From Leptoclinus maculatus (taxonomy: Eukaryota > Chordata > Actinopteri > Perciformes > Stichaeidae), in contig JAVDOI010000019.1 in assembly GCA_032191485.1 (NCBI GenBank), positions 10,695,784 to 10,759,783 of the forward strand: 64,000 bases of DNA, written 5' to 3'. Each line of letters opens with the position of its first letter. Positions within the stretch are counted from its first letter, which is position 1. Shown here one piece after another: positions 1 through 9,790 of this stretch. The translations under genes and the position numbers were made by a program. Below the pieces are notes generated by a model, which was given only the letters and a program-made list of their open reading frames with translations, ran no database searches and had not been told where the DNA came from.

Positions 1-71
1 CACGTGTGATGAGCCAAATTAAATGGCATTGAGTTAGATACAACAAGTGCATGTTTGCATTTTGTGAATAC
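1..71 (-). other. arfgap3 intron 6 (partial)
   Basis: Sequence 3' of the proposed exon 6 donor on the minus strand. No further exon is visible before the window edge. Confidence 0.6.
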
Positions 72-165
72 CGTTACTGTCTTCCTCCGTTTGCCCGGTT
101 AAAGGCTTCTCTGATGTGGAGGAGCTTAGATACGATTTGGGCATGTTCAAATTGTCAGGAAGAGT
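72..165 (-). CDS. arfgap3: arfgap3 coding exon 6 (putative)
   Basis: 94 nt, 31 codons plus one base, from TLPDNLNMPK to TEEDSN. The acceptor is TTTGATGCCCAG and the proposed donor is AACG/GTATTC. This is the linker after the ArfGAP domain, which is poorly conserved. The call therefore rests on phase, open frame, splice sites and an acidic Glu/Asp/Asn-rich end like that of other ARFGAP3 proteins. The donor is the least certain boundary. Confidence 0.72.
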
Positions 166-1873
166 CTGGGCATCAAAGAGACACACGTGGCAAAATTAAT
201 AATCCCACCGTCACTCTAAGTAGGTATCCAACAAGCAGACAGCACACTTCTATACCTGTGAATGCAGACTGAAGAAGTCCAGCTGCTTGTCGTCTGGTGT
301 CGTTGGGGAGAGAGGAGCCTGACTGTCGAGCCACAACTGGACAGAAGAAGAGCAGTAAAACTGATACAGCTGTGCACTTAAAGATACAGTGTAATTACTG
401 CAAAGTGTGATAAGCAAAGAGGAACTATACAGGAAGTCAAAGTTTGCTTTTTATCTGATTTTTCCATTCTCGCTCCCGTCTAATCAGTGAAGCAACCTGC
501 AAGCGTAGGACGTTTTAAGACAGTAAACCGCCATGTCAGCATTACCTCGGTGCCATGGCGTCTGGTCGCTTGTGTGGCTAAATTCTTTATCTTCTCTCTG
601 TACTGGTTAGCAGCCCGGCTGTTGTACTTGGTGTTGGCAGCGTTGGTTGTGCATCCATGTTGACTGAAAAATGAAAACTGCAGACACGGGAAAAGACGAC
701 ACTCGAGTTAAATAGCGCGTGTGTGAGTGTAAAGAAATGCTGGCATTAAAATCTGTCGACAGCGTGCCGATATGCGCTGCCTTCAGGTACTGACCGCATT
801 GGCATTGCCTCCCACTTGCATACATCTGAGCTGATACCACGACCAATTGAAATCCAGCTCAGTGGACCTGTGTGAACACAACAATGTCAGGATTCGAGAG
901 GGACAAACAGCATCTCAGGTTCCACAACAACTCTCTCCCTAGACTCTAGTCTGGATTTTTCTCATACTAATAATCTTGTGCAATCGTGTACTTTTGTGTT
1001 TTCATCACTAGATTATTTGTATTACCTGATAAAGGTCAGGTGCACACCAAGAGACCTGTGTGTCCCAGAGCAGTCTATACACAGGAACACACCATAGGTG
1101 ATGCTGGCCCAGCTGGGGCTTTTAGCTGAGCAGTCAAAGCAAACCTGGGAGGAAGAAGAGAGCACAGGAGGAGACGCAGAAGAATAATGTTAATGTATAA
1201 ACAGAGTGAATTTATATTTTAAAGAAAGAGGCTAAGACGTTGTGTTTAAACTCCCTCCTCATTGCAGATCACACGTTCAAAATGAAAATAGAAAAAGTGG
1301 AAGTAAACAATGTGTTTGTAACCATAAAGGTCTGAAGTGCACGTCGCCTGTGCAATTATGTGCCTGCTGATTCAAACAGCTGTTGGTGCAGTGGGTTGAA
1401 TTTCGCAACGAGATTACGTCTTAAAACACGTTTTCATTGCGTAATTTAGGATGTATGCACTGCGGTGTTACATCTCCAAGTCGTCGGAAGGCTTAAAGCC
1501 TTAACAAACATAGCTAGCTTAAGGCGTCAAAATGTAGCGTCAGCTAGGCTATCAACCACTTAGCTAACGTAACATCTGGTCACAGACCACATGTTTTCTG
1601 ACAGAAAACACCTTCAAATGTCACCACGGCACACTTCAACAACACCGACTGATTTTAAACACGACACGTAGCAGCTAAGTGTCACATTAAGCTGATGAAA
1701 GTAAAGCTAGCTTTGGCGTTTTCTCAAAGTGCGACGTGTCAGATAGTCCGACTCAACTTCCTTGTTTAAAGAGAGCTAAACCGTCCGCCGTTTGAAACTC
1801 TCACCTTGTTCGTAGGAATCGCGCGGAGTCGCTTAAAAATAGCGGCGATATCCTGCTTGCTGGGCTCTGACAT
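72..1873 (-). CDS. arfgap3: arfgap3, 5' part (coding exons 1-6 of a spliced gene, runs off left edge)
   Basis: Minus-strand spliced gene encoding an Arf GTPase-activating protein, which triggers GTP hydrolysis on Arf1 at Golgi/COPI membranes (family knowledge). Six exons were read directly: 1805-1873, 1026-1144, 795-867, 546-677, 256-336 and 72-165. They total 568 nt, or 189 codons plus one base, with no stop and consistent phases (0, 2, 0, 0, 0, 1). The ArfGAP zinc finger CX2CX16CX2C falls at residues Cys25, Cys28, Cys45 and Cys48. The catalytic-type arginine is Arg53 in GTHRSLGVH, followed by the RSTELD and QVGGNANA family signatures. The N-terminus MSEPSKQDI resembles ARFGAP3 (PSKQDI) more than ARFGAP2 (EPNKTEI), hence the symbol. 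ARFGAP3 proteins are about 500 residues, so more than half of the gene lies left of base 1. The start ATG at 1873-1871 is the conserved family start. Confidence 0.93.
256..336 (-). CDS. arfgap3: arfgap3 coding exon 5
   Basis: 81 nt, 27 codons, beginning LWLDSQAPLSP and ending LDFFSLHSQ. The acceptor is CTTCTTCTGTCCAG and the donor is CAG/GTATAG. LWLDS directly after HGT(D/E) is the expected continuation in ARFGAP2/3. The Pro/Ser/Thr-rich segment and the DFF motif also match the family. Confidence 0.9.
546..677 (-). CDS. arfgap3: arfgap3 coding exon 4
   Basis: 132 nt, 44 codons, beginning FSFFSQHGCTTN and ending ATRRHGTE. It includes KYNSRAANQYREKIKNLA, the helix that closes the ArfGAP domain. 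The acceptor is GTCTGCAG and the donor is GAG/GTAATG. The first residue after NANA is Phe, where the human protein has Ser. A downstream in-exon CAG is not used, because the conserved FFxQHG would be lost. Confidence 0.92.
795..867 (-). CDS. arfgap3: arfgap3 coding exon 3
   Basis: 73 nt. The first base completes the split Arg codon. The exon then encodes STELDFNWSWYQLRCMQVGG and ends NANA. The acceptor is TTCACACAG and the donor is GCG/GTCAGT. STELD, W..QLRCMQVGGNANA is the conserved second half of the ArfGAP fold. The exon ends in phase 0. Confidence 0.94.
1026..1144 (-). CDS. arfgap3: arfgap3 coding exon 2 (ArfGAP zinc finger)
   Basis: 119 nt, encoding VCFDC through HLTFI plus the first two bases of an Arg codon. 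It contains the whole zinc finger: CFDC, then 16 residues, then CIDC. It also contains the arginine-finger motif GTHRSLGVH. The acceptor is a pyrimidine tract ending CCCAG (AG at 1146-1145) and the donor is AG/GTAAT. Residues CSAKSPSWASITYGVFLCID are near-identical to the ARFGAP2/3 family. Confidence 0.95.
1805..1873 (-). CDS. arfgap3: arfgap3 coding exon 1
   Basis: 69 nt, 23 codons, beginning MSEPSKQDI and ending RAIPTNK, directly before the zinc finger as in other ArfGAP2/3 proteins. The 3' end is AAG followed by GTGAGAG, a consensus splice donor (GT at 1804-1803 on the minus strand). The first in-frame ATG matches the family N-terminus. The 5' UTR lies at coordinates above 1873. Confidence 0.94.
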
Positions 1874-2002
1874 TGTTCTATCTATTGGACACAACTGACG
1901 GTGAGACGGACGGGTTGTGTGGCATGAAAAAACAGCCCCGTGTTTTCCTCAATAGCGACCGAATACGACACGTCAATAGGACAACATCAGGGTCGAGCCG
2001 TG

Positions 2003-2007
2003 ATTGG
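2003..2007 (-). promoter_or_regulatory. CCAAT box (NF-Y type)
   Basis: ATTGG on the plus strand in TGATTGGATA, which reads CCAATCA on the arfgap3 strand. It lies about 130 bp upstream of the start codon, a usual distance for NF-Y sites in TATA-less promoters. Confidence 0.45.
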
Positions 2008-2045
2008 ATAAAAGTGACCCGTGGTTGTGTTATTGTGGCAAGGGC

Positions 2046-2061
2046 TTCTGGGTAGTGTAGT
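2046..2061 (-). promoter_or_regulatory. ZNF143/SBF-like site
   Basis: The minus strand reads ACTACACTACCCAGAA. This matches the core ACTACAnnnCCCAGAA of the ZNF143 (STAF) promoter element, whose usual form is ACTACAATTCCCAGAA, with two changes in the middle. It is oriented with arfgap3 about 175 bp upstream of its ATG. Confidence 0.5.
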
Positions 2062-2110
2062 TGACCTATACATTTGACGCTGAGTAAGTATCGAGATCAT
2101 TTCAGTAGGA

Positions 2111-3075
2111 GCTGGCTCAAATCGTGGCAGCGGCAGCTAGTAGAGGCACTTCCTGTTGCAAGCTCAGCTGCCACTGTTTTGGAGCGGATTCCGCAGCAGT
2201 TTAGCCTTTATTTGTCGTTATTTGACATTATGTGACAATACATTAAGGTCCTTTAAGGTATGACTGTTGGTAGTTGTAATTGGTTTATTAAAAAAAGGCC
2301 GAATTGTAATGGTATAGCTACTATAAATTTATATTTTTTTAGAGATGAATTGCTATTTAACTGTAAACCAGCTTTTTACAGTTGCAGCTCTCTGTGGTGG
2401 AGGTCATTTTAAGAACCCGTGCTTATACACGTACTGTTGTAGGCTTTCCTAACCCTCAAAATGTAAATAATAAAGTACAGGTACTTAAAAATGTGAGAGT
2501 AAACATGGGCTACATATTTATTTTCAACCACCGTTCATAATAAAGCATCATATTCAAATAAATTGAATAGTAAAAAATAGATCTGCCTCCAAAATGTGGT
2601 GCAGCAGAATTAGTAGAACTGATGGGAATACTCAAAAGTAAACAAAGTATTTTCTTGTCAGTTTGGAAAATCCCGTCTTTTATTTTGAAAAATACAACCA
2701 GAAGTCGTAACGTTACATGTTGATGTCAACATTCTCCAGTATGGCTGACTGACTGAAAACATGTAGTTTTGTCTTACAAAGCTAGGGGATAAAAGGAAGG
2801 AACTTTTTCTTAAAAACATAATCTGTGCAGTTCTTGTGATGAATTCAACATTTCTTGTCATTTAATTCAAGGAAGAGGCTTTAAATTTAAAGGAATACAA
2901 ACCGGAAGTAGCGTTGTTGTTGCTGGCGAAACAAAAGTAGATTGATGCTAACTGCAAACATACTACACGCAGGCACACAACGTTCAACAGACACGTTTAC
3001 TTGTAGGTTGAAAAAAACGGAAACGGAAACGCCGGTTTTCGGAAGTCTTCGGTTTTTATGAATAATATTTGAATT
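2111..3075. other. intergenic stretch without recognisable gene
   Basis: No open frame with family resemblance on either strand. ETS-like cores occur at 2149-2155 (ACTTCCTG) and near 2900 (ACCGGAAGT). They hint at promoter-like DNA, but no exon with convincing splice sites and conserved coding content was found. Short frames at 2658-2861 look like chance. Confidence 0.5.
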
Positions 3076-3093
3076 AAAAAAAAAAAAAAAAAA
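3076..3093 (+). repeat. A18 homopolymer
   Basis: Uninterrupted run of 18 adenines. It could be a retroposon poly(A) relic, but no element body is recognisable upstream. Confidence 0.8.
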
Positions 3094-3508
3094 TGGAAGA
3101 TTTAGTTTAGCTGAGTATATAATCTGTCAGGAAAAATGTCCATTTATGAAATGGGCTTTGGTAGGGACAGTGCACAAAGTACTAAACAACTGACGTCATC
3201 TAAAGAGTAATACAAAGATAAGTCACTACTTTTGTTGCATTGCTGCCAGTATCTTATCTGCTACTGTCCCTGTTTTCACTCTTCCACTAAAGACATAACT
3301 TTCTTTACCTTTCCCCTCATCTCTTTCTGTCCACTCTCTTGTGTTGTGCTTAAGATAAACGGAGGCAGACAGACGGTGACGTATGGTGCGCCCATCTTTT
3401 CTGTTTACTGTAGAATTAAATCCAGATTCACATACATTACATGTATTTAAACGAGGAAAACCCCTGTTTTACAGGTTTATATGAGGCCCAGGCTCAAAAA
3501 ATGATGCC
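3094..3508. other. intergenic stretch, nothing recognised
   Basis: Mixed composition. A 72-codon frame at 3232-3450 has no recognisable domain and no clear start context. I see nothing else. Confidence 0.4.
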
Positions 3509-3542
3509 AAACAAATTTCCCCCTGGGGATAAATACAGTTTA
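3509..3542 (+). mobile_element. 3' tail relic of a LINE/SINE retroposon
   Basis: CAAATTTCCCCCTGGGGATA followed by AATACAG resembles the conserved 3' tail shared by many fish LINE/SINE elements (AATTTCCCC, short hairpin, GGGGAT, AATAAAG). The SINE at 19791-20018 ends with a related tail. The element body upstream is not recognisable, so this is a short or decayed insertion. Confidence 0.55.
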
Positions 3543-3672
<130 letters not shown>

Positions 3673-4437
3673 AACAGAATCACAAAGTTATAGCTATTTT
3701 ATAATTTAATGATTTTTCTTAAATACACTACATGTATTTTAATTTCAAAAAATATTTGTCCCATTATCTTATTTTCTCATTGCACAGCTACTGTCTTCCT
3801 CAATTGCTCTGCTTCCAGTGCAGCTTGTTTTAAGTAGAGCTTTTATCCAATCAGATTTCACCTCTGTGTCTCTCAGTAGAAGAGAGGCCCCAGGCCTTCA
3901 GACTCAAAAGTGCTTCTATGTGCCGTTTTAAATGAATGGGGACGTGTTCAACCAATCAGATCTTTAGTTTGACATGTTGGGCATATTCTTGAGTGTTAGC
4001 AGCCGCTACCCCCAGACCAGCCGGCCTACTCCACCGTCAACGTTACACGTCCAGGTGCTGCTTTGCCGCGAAGTCCAGGGTGTGCTGTGATTGGTCAGTG
4101 GGCGAGCACGTGACTAAAGTGAAACTTGCCAGCAGAGCTTAGTTGGAGTAGTACGAGTTCAAATTGAAAGATATGGAAGAAATTCTAACATTTGTAGGGT
4201 TTTGCTTGGTGTAGTTTATTTATTTTTTGACTTAGCTTTGTTTTTGAACACTCAACGACTCAAGACTATTGTGAAACGAAACTTAACAGCAGAGGCTTGC
4301 AGCTCAGCCAATCAAATATGGCCAGCCTGACAAGTTTCCTGACTCTTCCACACACCATGACACAGGGGGCTGAGACGAGGAAAGACATTGCAGAGCAGTA
4401 CGTTTAACGTTTGGGTTGTGAAAATAAAAACATTTTT
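3673..4437. other. unique flank of the satellite array, no gene recognised
   Basis: No convincing coding exon. The stretch has two similar CCAATCAGAT motifs (near 3847 and 3952), an ATTGG box near 4091 and a CACGTG E-box near 4109. It could be old transposon or regulatory DNA. The junction with array A is at about 4433-4438, where the sequence enters TTTTTCGACATGCTG. Confidence 0.4.
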
Positions 4438-5196
4438 CGACATGCTGTACTATAACTAAGTTAAGTTGAGTGACTTCAAAAATGAAGTAACTTCAAAAGT
4501 AACTTTAAAAAATAAAGTAACTCAAAATAAAGAGTAACTTTTAAAATGAAGTAACTCAAAAAGTAACAAAAAATAAAGAGTAACTTCTAAAATAAAGTAA
4601 CTTTAAAAATAGAGTAACTTTTATAGACATGCTATACTATGACTTTTTATGATTGTTTCATCATGTTAAACTGACTTGTCGACATGCTATACTGTGCTAT
4701 AATGTTTATAACTGCAGCAACTCTCTTCATCAACACCATGCTGTACTATGAATTAATTAAATTAAGTTGAGTATCTTCAAATATAAAGTAACTTTAAAAA
4801 GTAACTAAAAAAGTAACTTAACGACATGCTATACTATGCCGTTTATAACTGCAGAAACTCCCTTCATCAACACCACGACCAGTGGCTGGACTCCAGCGGG
4901 ATTATGCCTTATCTGACCTCAGCATCACCAGCCCTCGATTGTCTTCCTTCAGAATGGAGTCCAATCGCCAAAGATGTTGCACTAATCAAATTTGTACAAT
5001 GTGTAAAAAATTATTGTGAAATTCTAATGAAGTCTCTCCTGGTTGAATGACTTTTATATGACTGTTTTCTACATTCTATAATAAGACTGTTTTTGACTTT
5101 TTTCGACATGCTGTACTATAACTAAGTTAAGTTGAGTAACTTCAAAAATGAAGTAACTTCAAAAGTAACTTTAAAAAATAAAGTAACTCAAAAGTA

Positions 5197-5231
5197 CACA
5201 CACGCGAAAAGGGGACGCTGGCGCAACTAAA
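5197..5231 (+). other. 35-bp filler next to the SINE fragment (array A only)
   Basis: A GC-richer tract (CACACACGCGAAAAGGGGAC and following bases) sits between the AGTAACT spacer and the SINE fragment in every complete array A unit. It is absent from array B. Origin unknown; possibly filler DNA from the rearrangement that truncated the SINE. Confidence 0.6.
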
Positions 5232-5345
5232 AGCTAGGGGTACAGTGTCTTGCTCAGGGAGACTTTGACACATGACACGTCCCAGTCAAGGATTGAACCT
5301 TTGACCTTGCGGTTACCAGACAACCCTCTTAACCCAGGGAGCCAC
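5232..5345 (-). mobile_element. truncated tRNA-SINE head in each array A unit (example in unit 1)
   Basis: Read on the minus strand it starts GTGGCTCCCTGGGTTAAGAG (A-box-like) and contains AAGGTTCAATCC (B-box-like). It continues with CATGTGTCAAAGTCTCCCTG and AGCAAGACACTGTACCCCTA, typical of fish tRNA-derived SINEs. The element stops at AGCT, where the full copy at 19791-20018 continues. The same fragment recurs once in each complete array A unit. Confidence 0.8.
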
Positions 5346-5501
5346 GGATGGAGGATGGAGTCCAATCTCCAAAGATGTTGCACTATTCAAATTTGTACAA
5401 TGTGTAATAAATTTTGAAATTCTAATGAAGTCTCTCCTGGTTGAATGACTTTTATATGACTGTTTTCTACATTCTATAATAAGACTGTTTTTGACTTTTT
5501 T

Positions 5502-6576
5502 CGACATGCTGTACTATAACTAAGTTAAGTTGAGTGACTTCAAAAATGAAGTAACTTCAAAAGTAACTTTAAAAAATAAAGTAACTCAAAAGTAACTCAA
5601 AATAAAGAGTAACTTTTAAAATGAAGTAACTCAAAAAGTAACTAAAAATAAAGAGTAACTTTTAAAATAAAGTAACTTTAAAAATAGAGTAACTTTTATA
5701 GACATGCTATACTATGACTTTTTATGATTGTTTCATCATGTTAAACTGACTTGTCGACATGCTATACTGTGCTATAATGTTTATAACTGCAGCAACTCCC
5801 TTCATCAACACCATGCTGTACTATGAATTAATTAAATTAAGTTGATTATCTTCAAATATAAAGTAACTTTAAAAAGTAACTAAAAAAGTAACTTAACGAC
5901 ATGCTATACTATGCCGTTTATAACTGCAGAAACTCCCTTCATCAACACCACGACCAGTGGCTGGACTCCAGCGGGATTATGCCTTATCTGACCTCAGCAT
6001 CACCAGCCCTCGATTGTCTTCCTTCAGAATGGAGTCCAATCGCCAAAGATGTTGCACTAATCAAATTTGTACAATGTGTAAAAAATTATTGTGAAATTCT
6101 AATGAAGTCTCTCCTGGTTGAATGACTTTTATATGACTGTTTTCTACATTCTATAATAAGACTGTTTTTGACTTTTTTCGACATGCTGTACTATAACTAA
6201 GTTAAGTTGAGTAACTTCAAAAATGAAGTAACTTCAAAAGTAACTTTAAAAAATAAAGTAACTCAAAAGTACACACACGCGAAAAGGGGACGCTGGCGCA
6301 ACTAAAAGCTAGGGGTACAGTGTCTTGCTCAGGGAGACTTTGACACATGACACGTCCCAGTCAAGGATTGAACCTTTGACTTTGCGGTTACCAGACAACC
6401 CTCTTAACCCAGGGAGCCACGGATGGAGGATGGAGTCCAATCTCCAAAGATGTTGCACTATTCAAATTTGTACAATGTGTAATACATTTTGAAATTCTAA
6501 TGAAGTCTCTCCTGGTTGAATGACTTTTATATGACTGTTTTCTACATTCTATAATAAGACTGTTTTTGACTTTTTT
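5502..6576 (+). repeat. array A unit 2 (1075 bp)
   Basis: Long form. Haplotype II: ACTTTTAAAA, CTCCCTTC, GATTATC, TTGACTTT. AATACATT at the last site. Confidence 0.95.
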
Positions 6577-7640
6577 CGACATGCTGTACTATAACTAAGT
6601 TAAGTTGAGTGACTTCAAAAATGAAGTAACTTCAAAAGTAACTTTAAAAAATAAAGTAACTAAAAATAAAGAGTAACTTTTAAAATGAAGTAACTCAAAA
6701 AGTAACTAAAAATAAAGAGTAACTTCTAAAATAAAGTAACTTTAAAAATAGAGTAACTTTTATAGACATGCTATACTATGACTTTTTATGATTGTTTCAT
6801 CATGTTAAACTGACTTGTCGACATGCTATACTGTGCTATAATGTTTATAACTGCAGCAACTCTCTTCATCAACACCATGCTGTACTATGAATTAATTAAA
6901 TTAAGTTGAGTATCTTCAAATATAAAGTAACTTTAAAAAGTAACTAAAAAAGTAACTTAACGACATGCTATACTATGCCGTTTATAACTGCAGAAACTCC
7001 CTTCATCAACACCACGACCAGTGGCTGGACTCCAGCGGGATTATGCCTTATCTGACCTCAGCATCACCAGCCCTCGATTGTCTTCCTTCAGAATGGAGTC
7101 CAATCGCCAAAGATGTTGCACTAATCAAATTTGTACAATGTGTAAAAAATTATTGTGAAATTCTAATGAAGTCTCTCCTGGTTGAATGACTTTTATATGA
7201 CTGTTTTCTACATTCTATAATAAGACTGTTTTTGACTTTTTTCGACATGCTGTACTATAACTAAGTTAAGTTGAGTAACTTCAAAAATGAAGTAACTTCA
7301 AAAGTAACTTTAAAAAATAAAGTAACTCAAAAGTACACACACGCGAAAAGGGGACGCTGGCGCAACTAAAAGCTAGGGGTACAGTGTCTTGCTCAGGGAG
7401 ACTTTGACACATGACACGTCCCAGTCAAGGATTGAACCTTTGACCTTGCGGTTACCAGACAACCCTCTTAACCCAGGGAGCCACGGATGGAGGATGGAGT
7501 CCAATCTCCAAAGATGTTGCACTATTCAAATTTGTACAATGTGTAATACATTTTGAAATTCTAATGAAGTCTCTCCTGGTTGAATGACTTTTATATGACT
7601 GTTTTCTACATTCTATAATAAGACTGTTTTTGACTTTTTT
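6577..7640 (+). repeat. array A unit 3 (1064 bp)
   Basis: Short form, haplotype I, with AATACATT. The spacer reads GTAACTAAAAATAAAG where most short units have GTAACTCAAAATAAAG. Confidence 0.95.
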
Positions 7641-8715
7641 CGACATGCTGTACTATAACTAAGTTAAGTTGAGTGACTTCAAAAATGAAGTAACTTCAAA
7701 AGTAACTTTAAAAAATAAAGTAACTCAAAAGTAACTCAAAATAAAGAGTAACTTTTAAAATGAAGTAACTCAAAAAGTAACTAAAAATAAAGAGTAACTT
7801 CTAAAATAAAGTAACTTTAAAAATAGAGTAACTTTTATAGACATGCTATACTATGACTTTTTATGATTGTTTCATCATGTTAAACTGACTTGTCGACATG
7901 CTATACTGTGCTATAATGTTTATAACTGCAGCAACTCTCTTCATCAACACCATGCTGTACTATGAATTAATTAAATTAAGTTGAGTATCTTCAAATATAA
8001 AGTAACTTTAAAAAGTAACTAAAAAAGTAACTTAACGACATGCTATACTATGCCGTTTATAACTGCAGAAACTCCCTTCATCAACACCACGACCAGTGGC
8101 TGGACTCCAGCGGGATTATGCCTTATCTGACCTCAGCATCACCAGCCCTCGATTGTCTTCCTTCAGAATGGAGTCCAATCGCCAAAGATGTTGCACTAAT
8201 CAAATTTGTACAATGTGTAAAAAATTATTGTGAAATTCTAATGAAGTCTCTCCTGGTTGAATGACTTTTATATGACTGTTTTCTACATTCTATAATAAGA
8301 CTGTTTTTGACTTTTTTCGACATGCTGTACTATAACTAAGTTAAGTTGAGTAACTTCAAAAATGAAGTAACTTCAAAAGTAACTTTAAAAAATAAAGTAA
8401 CTCAAAAGTACACACACGCGAAAAGGGGACGCTGGCGCAACTAAAAGCTAGGGGTACAGTGTCTTGCTCAGGGAGACTTTGACACATGACACGTCCCAGT
8501 CAAGGATTGAACCTTTGACCTTGCGGTTACCAGACAACCCTCTTAACCCAGGGAGCCACGGATGGAGGATGGAGTCCAATCTCCAAAGATGTTGCACTAT
8601 TCAAATTTGTACAATGTGTAATAAATTTTGAAATTCTAATGAAGTCTCTCCTGGTTGAATGACTTTTATATGACTGTTTTCTACATTCTATAATAAGACT
8701 GTTTTTGACTTTTTT
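7641..8715 (+). repeat. array A unit 4 (1075 bp)
   Basis: Long form but haplotype I at the other sites, with AATAAATT. The 11-bp insertion is therefore not fully linked to haplotype II. Confidence 0.95.
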
Positions 8716-9790
8716 CGACATGCTGTACTATAACTAAGTTAAGTTGAGTGACTTCAAAAATGAAGTAACTTCAAAAGTAACTTTAAAAAATAAAGTAACT
8801 CAAAAGTAACTCAAAATAAAGAGTAACTTTTAAAATGAAGTAACTCAAAAAGTAACTAAAAATAAAGAGTAACTTTTAAAATAAAGTAACTTTAAAAATA
8901 GAGTAACTTTTATAGACATGCTATACTATGACTTTTTATGATTGTTTCATCATGTTAAACTGACTTGTCGACATGCTATACTGTGCTATAATGTTTATAA
9001 CTGCAGCAACTCCCTTCATCAACACCATGCTGTACTATGAATTAATTAAATTAAGTTGATTATCTTCAAATATAAAGTAACTTTAAAAAGTAACTAAAAA
9101 AGTAACTTAACGACATGCTATACTATGCCGTTTATAACTGCAGAAACTCCCTTCATCAACACCACGACCAGTGGCTGGACTCCAGCGGGATTATGCCTTA
9201 TCTGACCTCAGCATCACCAGCCCTCGATTGTCTTCCTTCAGAATGGAGTCCAATCGCCAAAGATGTTGCACTAATCAAATTTGTACAATGTGTAAAAAAT
9301 TATTGTGAAATTCTAATGAAGTCTCTCCTGGTTGAATGACTTTTATATGACTGTTTTCTACATTCTATAATAAGACTGTTTTTGACTTTTTTCGACATGC
9401 TGTACTATAACTAAGTTAAGTTGAGTAACTTCAAAAATGAAGTAACTTCAAAAGTAACTTTAAAAAATAAAGTAACTCAAAAGTACACACACGCGAAAAG
9501 GGGACGCTGGCGCAACTAAAAGCTAGGGGTACAGTGTCTTGCTCAGGGAGACTTTGACACATGACACGTCCCAGTCAAGGATTGAACCTTTGACTTTGCG
9601 GTTACCAGACAACCCTCTTAACCCAGGGAGCCACGGATGGAGGATGGAGTCCAATCTCCAAAGATGTTGCACTATTCAAATTTGTACAATGTGTAATAAA
9701 TTTTGAAATTCTAATGAAGTCTCTCCTGGTTGAATGACTTTTATATGACTGTTTTCTACATTCTATAATAAGACTGTTTTTGACTTTTTT
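8716..9790 (+). repeat. array A unit 5 (1075 bp)
   Basis: Long form, haplotype II, with AATAAATT. Confidence 0.95.

Larger units (their letters stand above)
1874..2110 (-). promoter_or_regulatory. arfgap3 promoter / 5' UTR region
   Basis: The segment immediately upstream of the arfgap3 start has clearly more CpG than the AT-rich surroundings (several CG dinucleotides around 1900-2000). It has no TATA box in an obvious position. It contains an inverted CCAAT box and a ZNF143-like motif, as is common in housekeeping promoters. The transcription start cannot be placed from sequence alone. Confidence 0.55.
4438..5501 (+). repeat. array A unit 1 (1064 bp)
   Basis: Short form. Haplotype I at the linked sites: ACTTCTAAAA, CTCTCTTC, GAGTATC, TTGACCTT. 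AATAAATT at the last variable site. A T-to-A change (GTAACAAAAA) is private to this edge copy, as expected for an array border. Confidence 0.95.
4955..5507 (+). repeat. internal dimer of the array A unit (example in unit 1)
   Basis: The block TGGAGTCCAATC...CGACATGCTGTACTATAAC occurs twice within one unit, starting at 4955 and 5356, offset about 400 bp. The first copy is preceded by CTTCCTTCAGAA, the second by a tRNA-SINE head. The copies differ by small changes (ATCGCC/ATCTCC, ACTAATC/ACTATTC, AAAAAATTATTG/AATAAATTTTG). The unit therefore arose from duplication of a shorter ancestor, one half carrying a SINE. Confidence 0.85.

Noticed and set aside
607..846. 79-codon minus-strand frame
   Set aside because: It overlaps arfgap3 exons 3 and 4 in a different frame and reads through the intron between them. 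The spliced reading gives a conserved protein and this frame does not.
1873..2055. 60-codon plus-strand frame starting beside the arfgap3 ATG
   Set aside because: It lies in the CpG-containing promoter of arfgap3 on the opposite strand, has no similarity that I recognise and no splice or polyadenylation context.
2100..2260. First exon of a divergent plus-strand gene (GAGTAAGTATC donor-like site near 2090, ETS motif near 2150)
   Set aside because: Only a donor-like word and promoter-like motifs are visible. No coding sequence or matching acceptor could be supported.
4826..5050. A 74-codon frame repeated identically in all 14 array A copies (and a 64-codon minus frame in 13)
   Set aside because: Conservation equals that of the surrounding non-coding satellite, so it follows from homogenisation. 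There is no recognisable domain, and the minus frame overlaps SINE and AT-rich spacer. The variants seen (Cys/Phe, Leu/Phe) are not biased to silent positions.
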